Positions 25,362 to 34,144 of a stretch of 64,000 nucleotides of DNA are shown here, in pieces. The stretch covers positions 298,297-362,296 of the forward strand of contig NZ_CVSI01000058.1 in NCBI RefSeq assembly GCF_001179985.1. Direction: 5' to 3'. The position numbers and the translations under genes were made by a program. The notes under the pieces were generated by a model. The model worked only from the letters and a program-made list of their open reading frames with translations. It was not told the origin of the DNA and did not search any database. This DNA is from Candidatus Pelagibacter communis (GTDB lineage Bacteria > Pseudomonadota > Alphaproteobacteria > Pelagibacterales > Pelagibacteraceae). Position 1 is the first letter of the stretch. Each line of letters opens with the position of its first letter.

Positions 25362-26702
25362 TTAATTCTTTTTGCTTTTACTATAATTCGTAATTCCTGT
25401 TCTTAGCTTATCGATTATTTCATCAATATGTTTTTTCTCGCAAATAAACATTGGTGCAATAATTAAGCAGTCTCCAGTAGCTTTGAAATTTACTCCTGCA
25501 TCATAACAATGTTTAAATGTTGCAAGACCTGCTCTACCTGGTTTTGTATCCATCTTAATATCGATACCACCCATCATTCCATATCCTCTAATGTTTTCAA
25601 CAACATCAATATCTTTTAATGAGAATAAACCTTCTTGGAAATAAGGGGCTAATTCTTTTGCTCTGTTAAAAATGTCTTCTTTTTCAAATATATCTTGAAC
25701 TGCTAAAGCTGCTGCAACAGATATTGGAATTCCAGAATAAGTATAACCGTGGAAGAGTTCTATAACTCCTTTAGGTGAATTATCCATTACTGCATCATAA
25801 ATTTCTTCTTTACATGCAACGACACCAAAAGGAACAATTCCGTTTGTTGTAGCTTTTGCCATTGTCATTATATCTGGAGTTACGCCAAACTCTTGTGCAC
25901 CAAAAGTTGAACCTGTTCTGCCCCATCCTGTAATAACTTCATCAAAAATTAAAAGAATATTGTGTTTATCACAAAGTTCTCTAAGTCTTTGCAAATATCC
26001 AACTGGCGGAACTAATGTTCCAGTAGATCCTGCAATTGGTTCTACTATACAAGCTGCAATATTTTCAGCTCCAAAGTTTGTACAAATTCTCTCAAGATCA
26101 TTTGCAATTTCTGCACCCGTTTCAGGTTGACCAGATATAAATTTATGTTCGTCTAAATGTGTATGTCTCATGTGAACAACTCCTGGCATCAACACACTTG
26201 CATATGCTTTTACGTTATTAATCATTCCTCCTACTGAAGTGGCACCAATATTCATACCGTGGTAAGCTCTTTCTCTTCCAACAAATCTAAATCTTTGTCC
26301 TTCTCCTCTTGCTTTATGATAAGCGATACTAATTTTAATTGCTGTTTCAACAGCAGTTGATCCACATATTGTATAAAAAATTCTATTTAAATTTCCTGGT
26401 GTATGTTTTGAAATTCTAGTTGCTAATTCAAATGATCCGCCAAAACCTTGTTGGAACGGTTGAGCATAATCTAAAGTTTTTAATTGATTTGTAATTGCAT
26501 CAATAATTTCCATTCTACCATGACCTAATGGATTACAAAAAAGACCAGAACTTGCATCAATTTGCGTATTACCCTCGTGATTTTTTAAATAAACACCTTT
26601 TGCTTCTGTAATTAATCTTGGTCTTTCTTTAAAATCTTTATTGGATGTAAATGGCATCCAATGTTCATTTAAAGAATTTGGTATTGATGGTTTTTGACTC
26701 AT
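25362..26702 (-). CDS. tpa: Class III aminotransferase, probable taurine:pyruvate (omega-amino acid:pyruvate) aminotransferase
   Basis: 446 aa. Fold type I PLP enzyme with LIFDEVITGWGRTG (Asp254) and the Schiff-base Lys283 in MAKATTNG. The N-terminal EHWMPFTSN and QPFQQGFGGSFELA resemble omega-amino acid:pyruvate transaminases. It would convert taurine plus pyruvate to sulfoacetaldehyde plus alanine. Support comes from context: divergent from tauABC and followed by ald. Beta-alanine or another omega-amine is a possible alternative substrate, since sequence alone does not separate these. Confidence 0.82.
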   Translation of the reverse strand: MSQKPSIPNSLNEHWMPFTSNKDFKERPRLITEAKGVYLKNHEGNTQIDASSGLFCNPLGHGRMEIIDAITNQLKTLDYAQPFQQGFGGSFELATRISKHTPGNLNRIFYTICGSTAVETAIKISIAYHKARGEGQRFRFVGRERAYHGMNIGATSVGGMINNVKAYASVLMPGVVHMRHTHLDEHKFISGQPETGAEIANDLERICTNFGAENIAACIVEPIAGSTGTLVPPVGYLQRLRELCDKHNILLIFDEVITGWGRTGSTFGAQEFGVTPDIMTMAKATTNGIVPFGVVACKEEIYDAVMDNSPKGVIELFHGYTYSGIPISVAAALAVQDIFEKEDIFNRAKELAPYFQEGLFSLKDIDVVENIRGYGMMGGIDIKMDTKPGRAGLATFKHCYDAGVNFKATGDCLIIAPMFICEKKHIDEIIDKLRTGITNYSKSKKN

Positions 26703-26869
26703 TTTTATATATTTCTAATCTTTAGACTAAATCATTTAATTTAACTATAAAATTATAATAGTTTGATACAACTTGAAATTGAATAGATAATTGTGTCGCC
26801 CCAAACCATACAATAAGATCGTTTACTTTGGTCTCTTTTTCAACTTTAATGCTCTTTATAAATTTAAAT

Positions 26870-26875
26870 AAGGAG
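26870..26875 (+). promoter_or_regulatory. Strong Shine-Dalgarno of tauA
   Basis: AAGGAG lies 8 nt before the ATG at 26884. It is one of the few strong ribosome binding sites in the window, fitting a highly translated binding protein. The 181-bp spacer 26703-26883 separates tpa and tauA, which are divergent, and must contain both promoters; a TTTATAAAT box just upstream is a plausible -10 for tauA. Confidence 0.75.
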
Positions 26876-26883
26876 AGGAATAA

Positions 26884-27826
26884 ATGAAAAAAATATTAAG
26901 TTTTATTCTTGGAACTATTTTAGCTCTTAACCTTACTATTTCAGTTGCTAATTCAGCTGCAAAAGAAGTTAGAGTTGCTTACTTCTTAGAATGGCCAAGT
27001 CCGAATTTAGAGGACATGATGAAAAAAAACTTTGCAAAAGCATTAGGTGTACCAGTTAAGTGGACAAACTTCACAAACGGTGGAGCAATGACTGATGCAA
27101 TGTTAGCTGGAGATATTGATATTTCTTATTCACAAGGTTTAGTACCTTTCATTAACGCAGTTAAATCAAAAGCGCCAATTAAGCTTGTTGATATAGCTAT
27201 GGAATATGGAATGGGCGGAACAACTTGCGTAACTTCAAATGCCTCTGGTATTACAAAAGCTAATGCTACAGAACTTGAAGGTAAAAAGGTTGCTGTACCA
27301 CTAGGAACAATGGCTGAATACGTTTTTTGATGAAAGTATGAAAGTTGTTGGAGCTGACAGAAAAAAAATGGATATCATTCAAATGGATCCTGAAGAAGGA
27401 GCTGCTGCTTTAGTAAGCGGTGATGTTGTAATGGCATGTTTATTTGGTGGTAATTCAATCAAAGCTGCAACTGCAGTTGGTACTAGATTACTTACAGTTC
27501 AAGAAGCAAGAGATGCTGGTATTCTTGGAATAGATATTACTTCAGTAACTACAAAGTTTATGAAGGAAAACCCAGGTATGCTAAGAACTTTTATTGAAGT
27601 AACTCACGAAGCTAATGAAAGATATAGAAATGGTAAAAGCGACATGAACGCTATGTCAAAAGCTTCAGAAATGAAAGTTGCTGATATGAAAGAAACTTTA
27701 AGTGGTTTCAAATTTTTAACACCTGAAGAGACTAAACAGTCTATGACTAAAGGAAATCTTGATGCATTCTTAAAAGGAATGGGAACACCAAGAGGAAACG
27801 TAGACACTAGTTTCTTACCTTTATAA
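26884..27826 (+). pseudogene. tauA: Taurine-type ABC transporter binding protein (TauA-like), reading frame broken by one extra T
   Basis: Two open frames, 26884-27330 and the following one to 27826, together encode about 313 aa of an NMT1/TauA-type binding protein. Signal peptide at 1-24, then KEVRVAYFLEWPSPN and DAMLAGDIDISYSQGLVPF. The break is at a run of six T (27323-27328): with five T the text reads MAEYVFDESMKVVGADRKK without interruption, so a single insertion moves the frame by +1 and makes an immediate TGA. Everything else is intact, so a sequencing or assembly error is the most likely cause; recent inactivation or programmed slippage are alternatives. The product would deliver taurine or a related sulfonate to TauBC. 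Confidence 0.85.
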
Positions 27827-27850
27827 TCTAAAGGTTTATTAAAATTAAAT

Positions 27851-27885
27851 AGGCGCCAATTTTCTAATTGGTGCCTATTTTTTTT
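27851..27885 (+). terminator. Rho-independent terminator/attenuator between tauA and tauB
   Basis: An 11-bp stem (27851-27861 with 27866-27876, one G-U pair) and a 4-nt TTCT loop are followed by A and eight T (27878-27885). It ends most transcripts after the binding protein and lets a fraction continue to tauBC, which start at 27913 with no obvious separate promoter. Confidence 0.9.
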
Positions 27886-27912
27886 ATTAGAATTTTAATA
27901 TAAAGTCATCTT

Positions 27913-28710
27913 ATGAGTGATTTAGTTTCACAGAATTTAAACATGATTTTTAAATCTCCTAAGGGAGAGACTGTTCATGCATTAAAAGATTTAAATTTTA
28001 CTATCAAAAAAGGTGAGCTTTTAACTGTATTAGGTCCTTCGGGATGTGGAAAAACAACTTTACTAAATATTGCAGCTGGTTTTATTAGACCAACTTCTGG
28101 AACAATTACATTAGGTAATAATGAAATTAACGGACCTGGAGTTGATAGAGGAATGGTTTTCCAACAAGGCGCTCTGTTTGAATGGTTGACAGTTTCTGAA
28201 AATGTAAACTTTGGTCTTAGAATGAAAAAGAAAGATCCAGAGGAAACGCAAAAAAAAGTTAATGAGTGGTTAGAAATAGTTGGTCTAAAAGGATTTGGCA
28301 ACACACCTACTTATCAATTATCTGGTGGTATGCAGCAAAGAGTTGCTCTTGCAAGATGTTTAATTAATGATCCAGATTTAATTTTAATGGATGAACCTTT
28401 AGGTGCACTAGATGCATTAACGAGGGAAAAAATGCAGTCATTAGTTTTAAAAATTTGGAAAGAAACTGGAAAGACAATCATACTGATTACCCACTCAGTT
28501 GAAGAAGCTTTGTTACTTGGTGAAAGATTATATGTCATGGCACCAAGGCCAGGTCGAATACATAAAGAGTATAAACTTCCATTTGCAGAAATGGGATTAA
28601 AAGATGATTTAAGAGAAATTAAAAAAAATAAAGAGTTCTCATCTAAAAGAGAAGAAATTCTATCTATGATTTGGAATATGGAAGAAGAAATAATGGGGAA
28701 AGATAATTAA
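27913..28710 (+). CDS. tauB: Taurine-type ABC transporter ATP-binding protein
   Basis: 265 aa. Walker A GPSGCGKTT at 41-49, Q-loop FQQGALFEWLT, signature LSGGMQQRVALARCL, Walker B LILMDEPLGALD and H-loop ITHSVEEALLL are all intact. It belongs to the nitrate/sulfonate/taurine (SsuB/TauB) group. It powers import through the TauC permease encoded immediately downstream (stop and start adjoin at 28710/28711). Confidence 0.93.
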   Translation: MSDLVSQNLNMIFKSPKGETVHALKDLNFTIKKGELLTVLGPSGCGKTTLLNIAAGFIRPTSGTITLGNNEINGPGVDRGMVFQQGALFEWLTVSENVNFGLRMKKKDPEETQKKVNEWLEIVGLKGFGNTPTYQLSGGMQQRVALARCLINDPDLILMDEPLGALDALTREKMQSLVLKIWKETGKTIILITHSVEEALLLGERLYVMAPRPGRIHKEYKLPFAEMGLKDDLREIKKNKEFSSKREEILSMIWNMEEEIMGKDN

Positions 28711-30636
28711 ATGTTAACCCAATCCATAACTATTTTAATTCTTGTATCCATTGTTGGATGTATTCTTTACGGAAGAAGATTAATTAAAACAGAAAAAGTT
28801 GATGCTGTTTTTGGTAATCCTGAAAGAGCTAAAGGTGGTACTCACTGGATTATTGTTGGAAGTAGTGCAATATTACTTGTCTGGCTTTATTATTCGTGGG
28901 ATATCGCTAAAGGATTTTATCCAAAATCTGCAAATGAATTATGTCAGGTTGCTAAAGTTAATGAGTCTTTACTTGGGCTAAAATATCAATTTCCAATTGA
29001 GGAAAGAGAATTCAAAAGTACCTCTATTATAAAAATTGAAAATAAAAATTTAAGTAAAATAAGTAACGAAATACAAGGTTCACAACAATTAAACTCACAG
29101 CAAAAAACTATATTAGTTGGTTTTGTAAATAAAACATCTCAGTTAATTCCATTACTTACAAATGAAAATTTAATGGAGATGGATACTAAAATAAAAATTA
29201 AAGAAATGACTGATGAGTTAAGACTTTTAAGTTCAAACTTTAAAAAGAAAGATTATCCATTTGAAACACCTGATGAAAAAAGTGCAAGACAAATTGCAGT
29301 TTCTGAACAAGGTGATTGGGGAATTATAAAGGTACAAGCAGGAACTGGATCAATAGAAAATACTATAGAAGTTCCTTTAATTGCTGCAACTGATAGAGGT
29401 TTGAAATTCCAAGCTGCTGCAGAAGAGCTTACAACTATTAATGATAAATTTTTTAAATTAAGAAATCATAATCCACAATTTAAAAATTCAATTAAACAAC
29501 TTAAAGAAGATATAAAAGCATATCGAAAAGATTTAAGTGATGCAGAAGAAATAGCATCTAACTATGCAAAAGATATTGTTAAAATTGCAAGAAGAATAGA
29601 ATTTGCAAGTATTTATCCACCAAGCGCTCTTAATGAAATGCAAAATGCAATTGTTGAGTTTGATAATCTTCAAAAATCAGAACAAGGTGGTTTAAGATTT
29701 GTTGATATATTTTTATTCCCTGCTGGAACAATTGTTTCTAGTGGAACCAGTTGTTCTGAGCAAGGATCTGGTAGATGGTTACCAAAACCATCTGATACGT
29801 TAAATAAGTTTATCTTAATGTCAAAACCAAGCGTTGGTTACAAAAATATTCCATTACTTTGGATTGATATGATGGATGTTAGTAAGATAGTTGGATTTAT
29901 TTTACCTGACTGGATTGCAGATATTTTACCAGGAGAATACCCAGTTCATTCATCTGATGGTGTTGTTAAACAAAACTTTAAGGGAAAAGTTTTAAAAGTT
30001 GTTACAGGTGATTTCAAATTATTCAAAATTCCAGTGCCTTATGGACATATCTGGGATTCTTTTTTAAGAGTATTTTTAGGTTTAGTCTTTGGAATTTTAA
30101 TTGGTGTCCCTTTAGGTTTATTTATGGGATTAAATCGTTTTGCTAAAGGTTTCTTTGATCCATTAATTGAGCTTTATAGACCTGTACCACCTTTAGCTTG
30201 GGCTCCACTAATTATCTCAGTCCTTGGAATAGATAATACTGGAAAAGTATTTTTATTATTTATGGTTTCATTATCTATTATGATTATTTCTGCAAGAGCT
30301 GGTGCATCTGGAACTCAATTATCAAAAATTCATGCTGCTCACTCCCTTGGAGCATCAAAAAAACAAATATTAAGATATGTAATATTTCCAAACTCTTTAC
30401 CTGAAATTTTAACAGGAATTAGAGTTGCTGTTGGAATGTGTTGGGGAACATTGGTTGCAGCAGAGTTTTTAGCAGGAACTACAGGTATTGGATTTGTAGA
30501 AAATGTTGCAAAAAAATATTTTCAATATGAAGTTATTTGGATAACCATATTTATTATGGGTATGCTGGGACTATTATTCGATGTTACATTGAGAAAGATA
30601 ATAGATAAAACAATACCGTGGAGAGGAAAGGGATAA
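28711..30636 (+). CDS. tauC: Taurine-type ABC transporter permease with a long inserted N-terminal region
   Basis: 641 aa, more than twice the 250-280 aa usual for TauC/SsuC. Two N-terminal hydrophobic segments (about 3-19 and 48-66) are followed by about 320 mostly hydrophilic residues with coiled-coil-like stretches. The canonical permease domain starts near residue 440 (SFLRVFLGLVFGILIGVPLG) and contains ELYRPVPPLAWAPL and the EAA loop HSLGASKKQILRYVIFPNSLPEIL. The extra region probably faces the periplasm and may contact the binding protein; that is inference. The frame is open throughout, so it is not an assembly fusion of two ORFs with a stop between. Confidence 0.88.
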   Translation: MLTQSITILILVSIVGCILYGRRLIKTEKVDAVFGNPERAKGGTHWIIVGSSAILLVWLYYSWDIAKGFYPKSANELCQVAKVNESLLGLKYQFPIEEREFKSTSIIKIENKNLSKISNEIQGSQQLNSQQKTILVGFVNKTSQLIPLLTNENLMEMDTKIKIKEMTDELRLLSSNFKKKDYPFETPDEKSARQIAVSEQGDWGIIKVQAGTGSIENTIEVPLIAATDRGLKFQAAAEELTTINDKFFKLRNHNPQFKNSIKQLKEDIKAYRKDLSDAEEIASNYAKDIVKIARRIEFASIYPPSALNEMQNAIVEFDNLQKSEQGGLRFVDIFLFPAGTIVSSGTSCSEQGSGRWLPKPSDTLNKFILMSKPSVGYKNIPLLWIDMMDVSKIVGFILPDWIADILPGEYPVHSSDGVVKQNFKGKVLKVVTGDFKLFKIPVPYGHIWDSFLRVFLGLVFGILIGVPLGLFMGLNRFAKGFFDPLIELYRPVPPLAWAPLIISVLGIDNTGKVFLLFMVSLSIMIISARAGASGTQLSKIHAAHSLGASKKQILRYVIFPNSLPEILTGIRVAVGMCWGTLVAAEFLAGTTGIGFVENVAKKYFQYEVIWITIFIMGMLGLLFDVTLRKIIDKTIPWRGKG

Positions 30637-30639
30637 AAA

Positions 30640-31152
30640 CTGAAAAAATTTATATTTTTTTTTATTTTTTGTATTTTAATTTTTACTGAATCCAAAGCCG
30701 ATAAATACTATTACAAGTGCGTAAATAATATATTAGAAGACACAGGAGCTAACAAATATTCTGAAGTTACAGGTGGAAAATTTTTTATGTTTATAAAAAT
30801 TGATACAAATAAAAAGAAATTGACTGTTCATACATCTGCCGGATACGATAATGAGAAAGCTTTTAAAGTAGGAACAGGAAATTTTACAATATCTGATGTG
30901 TTAAGATCAAAATTTGTAAAAAATGTAAATTCATCTAAGTCAGTAGATAAATTTGAGATAAATTTAAATAATTACATCGAACAAGCGAGCACAGCAAATT
31001 TAAAAGGTTCTACCTATTTTAAACATAATTTAACAGAATATAATTATACTTATGAGAGTGAGTTTTGTATTGGTCCAGTGGAAAATGGTATATTGCTAGA
31101 ACCAAAACAAGCTGCAAAAAAATACAAAGATTGGATTAAAGGTAAGTTTTAA
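30640..31152 (+). CDS. Secreted hypothetical protein with a CTG start
   Basis: 170 aa if started at CTG 30640, 3 nt after the tauC stop and about 8 nt behind the purine-rich GAGGAAAGGG. The frame then gives KKFIFFFIFCILIFTESKA, a clean signal peptide, and YYYKCVNNILED. The first ATG (30787) would discard the signal peptide and 49 residues. ATG, GTG and TTG are not available in frame near the signal peptide. No family recognised. Located between tauC and a periplasmic PQQ-type enzyme. Confidence 0.68.
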   Translation: MKKFIFFFIFCILIFTESKADKYYYKCVNNILEDTGANKYSEVTGGKFFMFIKIDTNKKKLTVHTSAGYDNEKAFKVGTGNFTISDVLRSKFVKNVNSSKSVDKFEINLNNYIEQASTANLKGSTYFKHNLTEYNYTYESEFCIGPVENGILLEPKQAAKKYKDWIKGKF

Positions 31153-31169
31153 TAAATATAAATTAAACA

Positions 31170-32228
31170 ATGTGGAAAAAAGTTACATTAATCATATTTT
31201 TATTTTCAGTTTCATCTGAAGCAGCAGAATTAAATTTTAAAAAGATTGCTGATTTTAGAAGTCCTTGGGGATCCACATTTGTATCTAATAATGAAATACT
31301 TTTAACTGAAGTATCTGGTAATTTAAAATTAATTAATATCGAAACTGGTTCTATCACCGAGGTTAAACATAACTTAAAAGTGTTAGAAGATGGTCAAGGT
31401 GGTTTGTTAGATGTCTTATATAAAGACGGGGTAGTTTGGGTAAGTTATTCTGAAGATCATGGAAAATCAAAAACAACAACCTCAGTTGCACGAGGGAAAT
31501 TTAATAAAGATCAAATAGATTTTAAAAATATTTTTGTTGCAACTCCACCAATAAATTCTGGATATCACTTTGGGTCAAGATTAGCTATTAAAGACAATTA
31601 TCTTTTTGCATCAGTTGGTGAAAGAGGTGAAGGAATGATAGCTCAAGATCCAACAAAACATCCTGGAAGTATAATTAGAATTAATATTGATGGAAGTATT
31701 CCAAAAGATAATCCAAAGTTTATTGATAAAAAAGATTGGCTACCTGAAATTTTTCAAATAGGTGTTAGAAACCCACAAGGTTTAACATTAAACCCTTTCG
31801 ATCAAAAAATTTATGCAAGTAACCATGGAGCAAGAGGTGGAGATTGGTTTGGTGAAATTAAAAAAGGAGAAAACTATGGTTGGAAAGTTCTTGGTTGGGG
31901 TGGAACAAATTACAGCGGAACTAAAATTGGACCAAAGTGGTTACCTGGCTATACAAAAGCTATTAAATATTGGGTGCCTTCAATTGCAACAAGTGCAATA
32001 ACAATTTATAAAGGTGAAGAATTTAAAGAGTGGAATGGTCATGCTTTAATTACATCTCTAAAAGACATGTCACTTAGAAAACTTGATTTTTCCAACTTAG
32101 AAAATGTTAAAGAAGAAGTCATATTTAAAAGAGAAATCGGAAGAATTAGAGACATACAAGTCCATCCAGTTAGTGGTAAGATCTTTTTTTTAAGTCAGGA
32201 TGCTTTATGGCTAATGCAAAAAAATTAA
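31170..32228 (+). CDS. PQQ-dependent sugar dehydrogenase (glucose/sorbosone dehydrogenase family)
   Basis: 352 aa, secreted: signal peptide to about residue 18 (LIIFLFSVSSEAA). A six-bladed propeller of the GSDH/YliI (aldose sugar dehydrogenase) type is indicated by RSPWGSTFVSNNEILLTE, EDGQGGLLDV, GVRNPQGLTLNP and ASNHGARGGDWFGEI followed by NYGW. It would oxidise sugars or alcohols in the periplasm if PQQ is available; substrate unknown. It overlaps the next gene by 22 nt, so the two are cotranscribed. Confidence 0.87.
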   Translation: MWKKVTLIIFLFSVSSEAAELNFKKIADFRSPWGSTFVSNNEILLTEVSGNLKLINIETGSITEVKHNLKVLEDGQGGLLDVLYKDGVVWVSYSEDHGKSKTTTSVARGKFNKDQIDFKNIFVATPPINSGYHFGSRLAIKDNYLFASVGERGEGMIAQDPTKHPGSIIRINIDGSIPKDNPKFIDKKDWLPEIFQIGVRNPQGLTLNPFDQKIYASNHGARGGDWFGEIKKGENYGWKVLGWGGTNYSGTKIGPKWLPGYTKAIKYWVPSIATSAITIYKGEEFKEWNGHALITSLKDMSLRKLDFSNLENVKEEVIFKREIGRIRDIQVHPVSGKIFFLSQDALWLMQKN

Positions 32229-33220
32229 CAAACATAATTATTAAAGTACTAAGGGATAGAGGTTTAAGTTCAACGCATGCCATGATTAGTGCTAAAGCTT
32301 TAATCAATGCAGAATTGGTTGGTGCACATTCTCATGGGTTATCAAGACTTAAGATGTATTGTGATAGGATTGATAGAAAAGTTATTAATCCAAAACCAAA
32401 AATTAAAATAAAAAAAATATCTAGTTCGATTTCATATGTAGATGCTAATAACTCCATTGGATTTGTTGCAGCTGATATCGCTATTAAATCATTAATAAAA
32501 AATACAAAAAAAACCGGAATTGGAATGGTTGGTGTAAAAAATTCTGGTCACTACGGTTTATCTAGCTATTTTGTCGAACAAGCTGTTAAAAAAAATTTAA
32601 TGGTGTGGTGTTTTACAAATGCACCGCCAGCTATTGCACCTTACGGATCAAAGAAAACTTTATTTGGAACAAATCCAATTTGTTTTGGAACACCTTCAGG
32701 TGGAAAGGTTCCGTTTATTTTAGACACATCAGTATCAATGATTAATAGAGGTAAAATAAGGGTAGCGGCTAATTTAGGTCATAAAATTCCTTTAGGTGTA
32801 GCTTTAGATAAAAATGGAAAGCCAACTACAGATCCAATTAAAGCTCTTAAAGGTGTACAGTTACCTATCGCAGGATTTAGAGGTTCGGGTTTAGCTTGGA
32901 TGGTAGATATATTAAGTGGTGTAATGACTGGTGCAAATCATGGGGGTAAAGTAAGAGATCCATTTGATGATTTTAAAGGACCACAAAATGTTGGACATTT
33001 ATTTATGGCTGTAAAACCAAATATTTTTATTGGAAGCAATTATATTAAAAGAATTAAAGAGAACATAAGAATTATAAAGAAATTACCAAAAATCAAAGGA
33101 GTTAAAGAAATAAATTTTCCTGGTGAAGGCACAAAAAAAAGATATAAAAAAAATATGAAAAAGAATATTCCAATACCAAAAAGTATTATGGAAGATTTAA
33201 AAAAACTAAATGCTATCTAA
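32207..33220 (+). CDS. Malate/L-lactate (sulfolactate) dehydrogenase family oxidoreductase
   Basis: 337 aa, Ldh_2/MDH family. GAHSHGLSRLKMYCDRI at 45-60, KNSGHYGLSSYFVEQA, APYGSKKTLFGTNP and the conserved GKIRVAA segment are family signatures; catalytic His lies in SGHYG. Members oxidise 2-hydroxyacids (malate, sulfolactate via ComC, ureidoglycolate). The tau transporter upstream and a HisD/HpsN-like gene downstream favour sulfolactate, but this is contextual inference. It is embedded in a set of overlapping genes (22 nt before, 11 nt after). Confidence 0.82.
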   Translation: MANAKKLTNIIIKVLRDRGLSSTHAMISAKALINAELVGAHSHGLSRLKMYCDRIDRKVINPKPKIKIKKISSSISYVDANNSIGFVAADIAIKSLIKNTKKTGIGMVGVKNSGHYGLSSYFVEQAVKKNLMVWCFTNAPPAIAPYGSKKTLFGTNPICFGTPSGGKVPFILDTSVSMINRGKIRVAANLGHKIPLGVALDKNGKPTTDPIKALKGVQLPIAGFRGSGLAWMVDILSGVMTGANHGGKVRDPFDDFKGPQNVGHLFMAVKPNIFIGSNYIKRIKENIRIIKKLPKIKGVKEINFPGEGTKKRYKKNMKKNIPIPKSIMEDLKKLNAI

Positions 33221-34121
33221 TAAACAAATAATTTGTCCAAATAATTTACTAGATGCATCTTTAAAGAAGAAAGGTGCAACAGCTGCAATTGTTAATGCTG
33301 GAAAACCTCTTCCTATGCAATCTGTAATGGATGCTGTTAAAGAAGATTTAATTAAACCAATATTTATTGGCGATAAAGATCAAATTCAAAAATGCGCTAA
33401 TGAAATTCAATTTGATATTTCTGGTTATGAAGTAATTCATGAGCCAGTAGAAAATAATACAGCAGCAGTTGCTGCTAAACTTGCAATGCAGGGCAAAGTA
33501 AAGATTATAGTAAAGGGTCATATTCATACAGATATATTGATGAAAGAAGTTTTAAAAAGAGAATATAAACTTCTTGGCAAAACTAGATTAAGTCATGTTT
33601 GGCACATGACTTTAGAAAAAGATGATAAGCCATTAATAATCACTGATGGTGCTTTAAATGTTTTACCGAATGTAAAAACAAAAATGCATATATTAAAAAA
33701 CGTTATAGATTTTTCAAAAAGAATTGGAAAAAATAGACCTAAGATTGCTGTTTTATCAGCAACGGAAGAAGTTTTAGATAGTATTCAAAGTTCAATGGAG
33801 GCAAAAGAAATTACCGAACTTTCAAAAAAAGAAGGTTTAGATGCAGATGTATTTGGTCCTTTAGCTTTTGATAACTGTATTTCAAAAAAATCTGCTGAAA
33901 TTAAAGGTATTAAAAATGTAGTTGCAGGGGATGCTGATGTTCTTTTAGTTCCTAGTGTTGAAAGTGGAAATGCTTTAGTAAAAATGATGATTTATTTTAT
34001 GGGAGCTTGTGCAGCCGGTGTTGTAATTGGAGGAAAAGTACCAGTGGTTATTACAAGTAGATCGGATGAAGCGACAGCCAGATTAGCTTCTATTGCTGCT
34101 GCAGTTGTTGCATTAGATTAA
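33210..34121 (+). CDS. Phosphate acetyl/butyryltransferase family enzyme
   Basis: 303 aa. The Pta/Ptb fold is clear: AAIVNAGKPLPMQSVMDAVKE, KPIFIGDK, LAMQGKVKIIVKGHIHTDILM, SHVWHMTLE, TDGALNVLP and the C-terminal ARLASIAAAVVALD. It transfers an acyl group between phosphate and CoA. In sulfonate degradation Pta converts the acetyl phosphate made by Xsc into acetyl-CoA, which would explain its presence here. A butyryl- or other acyl-specific role is possible. It lacks the long N-terminal domain of E. coli Pta. Confidence 0.85.
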   Translation: MLSNKQIICPNNLLDASLKKKGATAAIVNAGKPLPMQSVMDAVKEDLIKPIFIGDKDQIQKCANEIQFDISGYEVIHEPVENNTAAVAAKLAMQGKVKIIVKGHIHTDILMKEVLKREYKLLGKTRLSHVWHMTLEKDDKPLIITDGALNVLPNVKTKMHILKNVIDFSKRIGKNRPKIAVLSATEEVLDSIQSSMEAKEITELSKKEGLDADVFGPLAFDNCISKKSAEIKGIKNVVAGDADVLLVPSVESGNALVKMMIYFMGACAAGVVIGGKVPVVITSRSDEATARLASIAAAVVALD

Positions 34122-34144
34122 TAAAACAATATAAATTTGTAAAA

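Noticed and set aside
27323..27330. Programmed ribosomal frameshift in tauA
   Set aside because: The T6 tract gives a +1 change relative to the needed frame, with no stimulating structure or upstream ribosome site; a sequencing error or true mutation is simpler.
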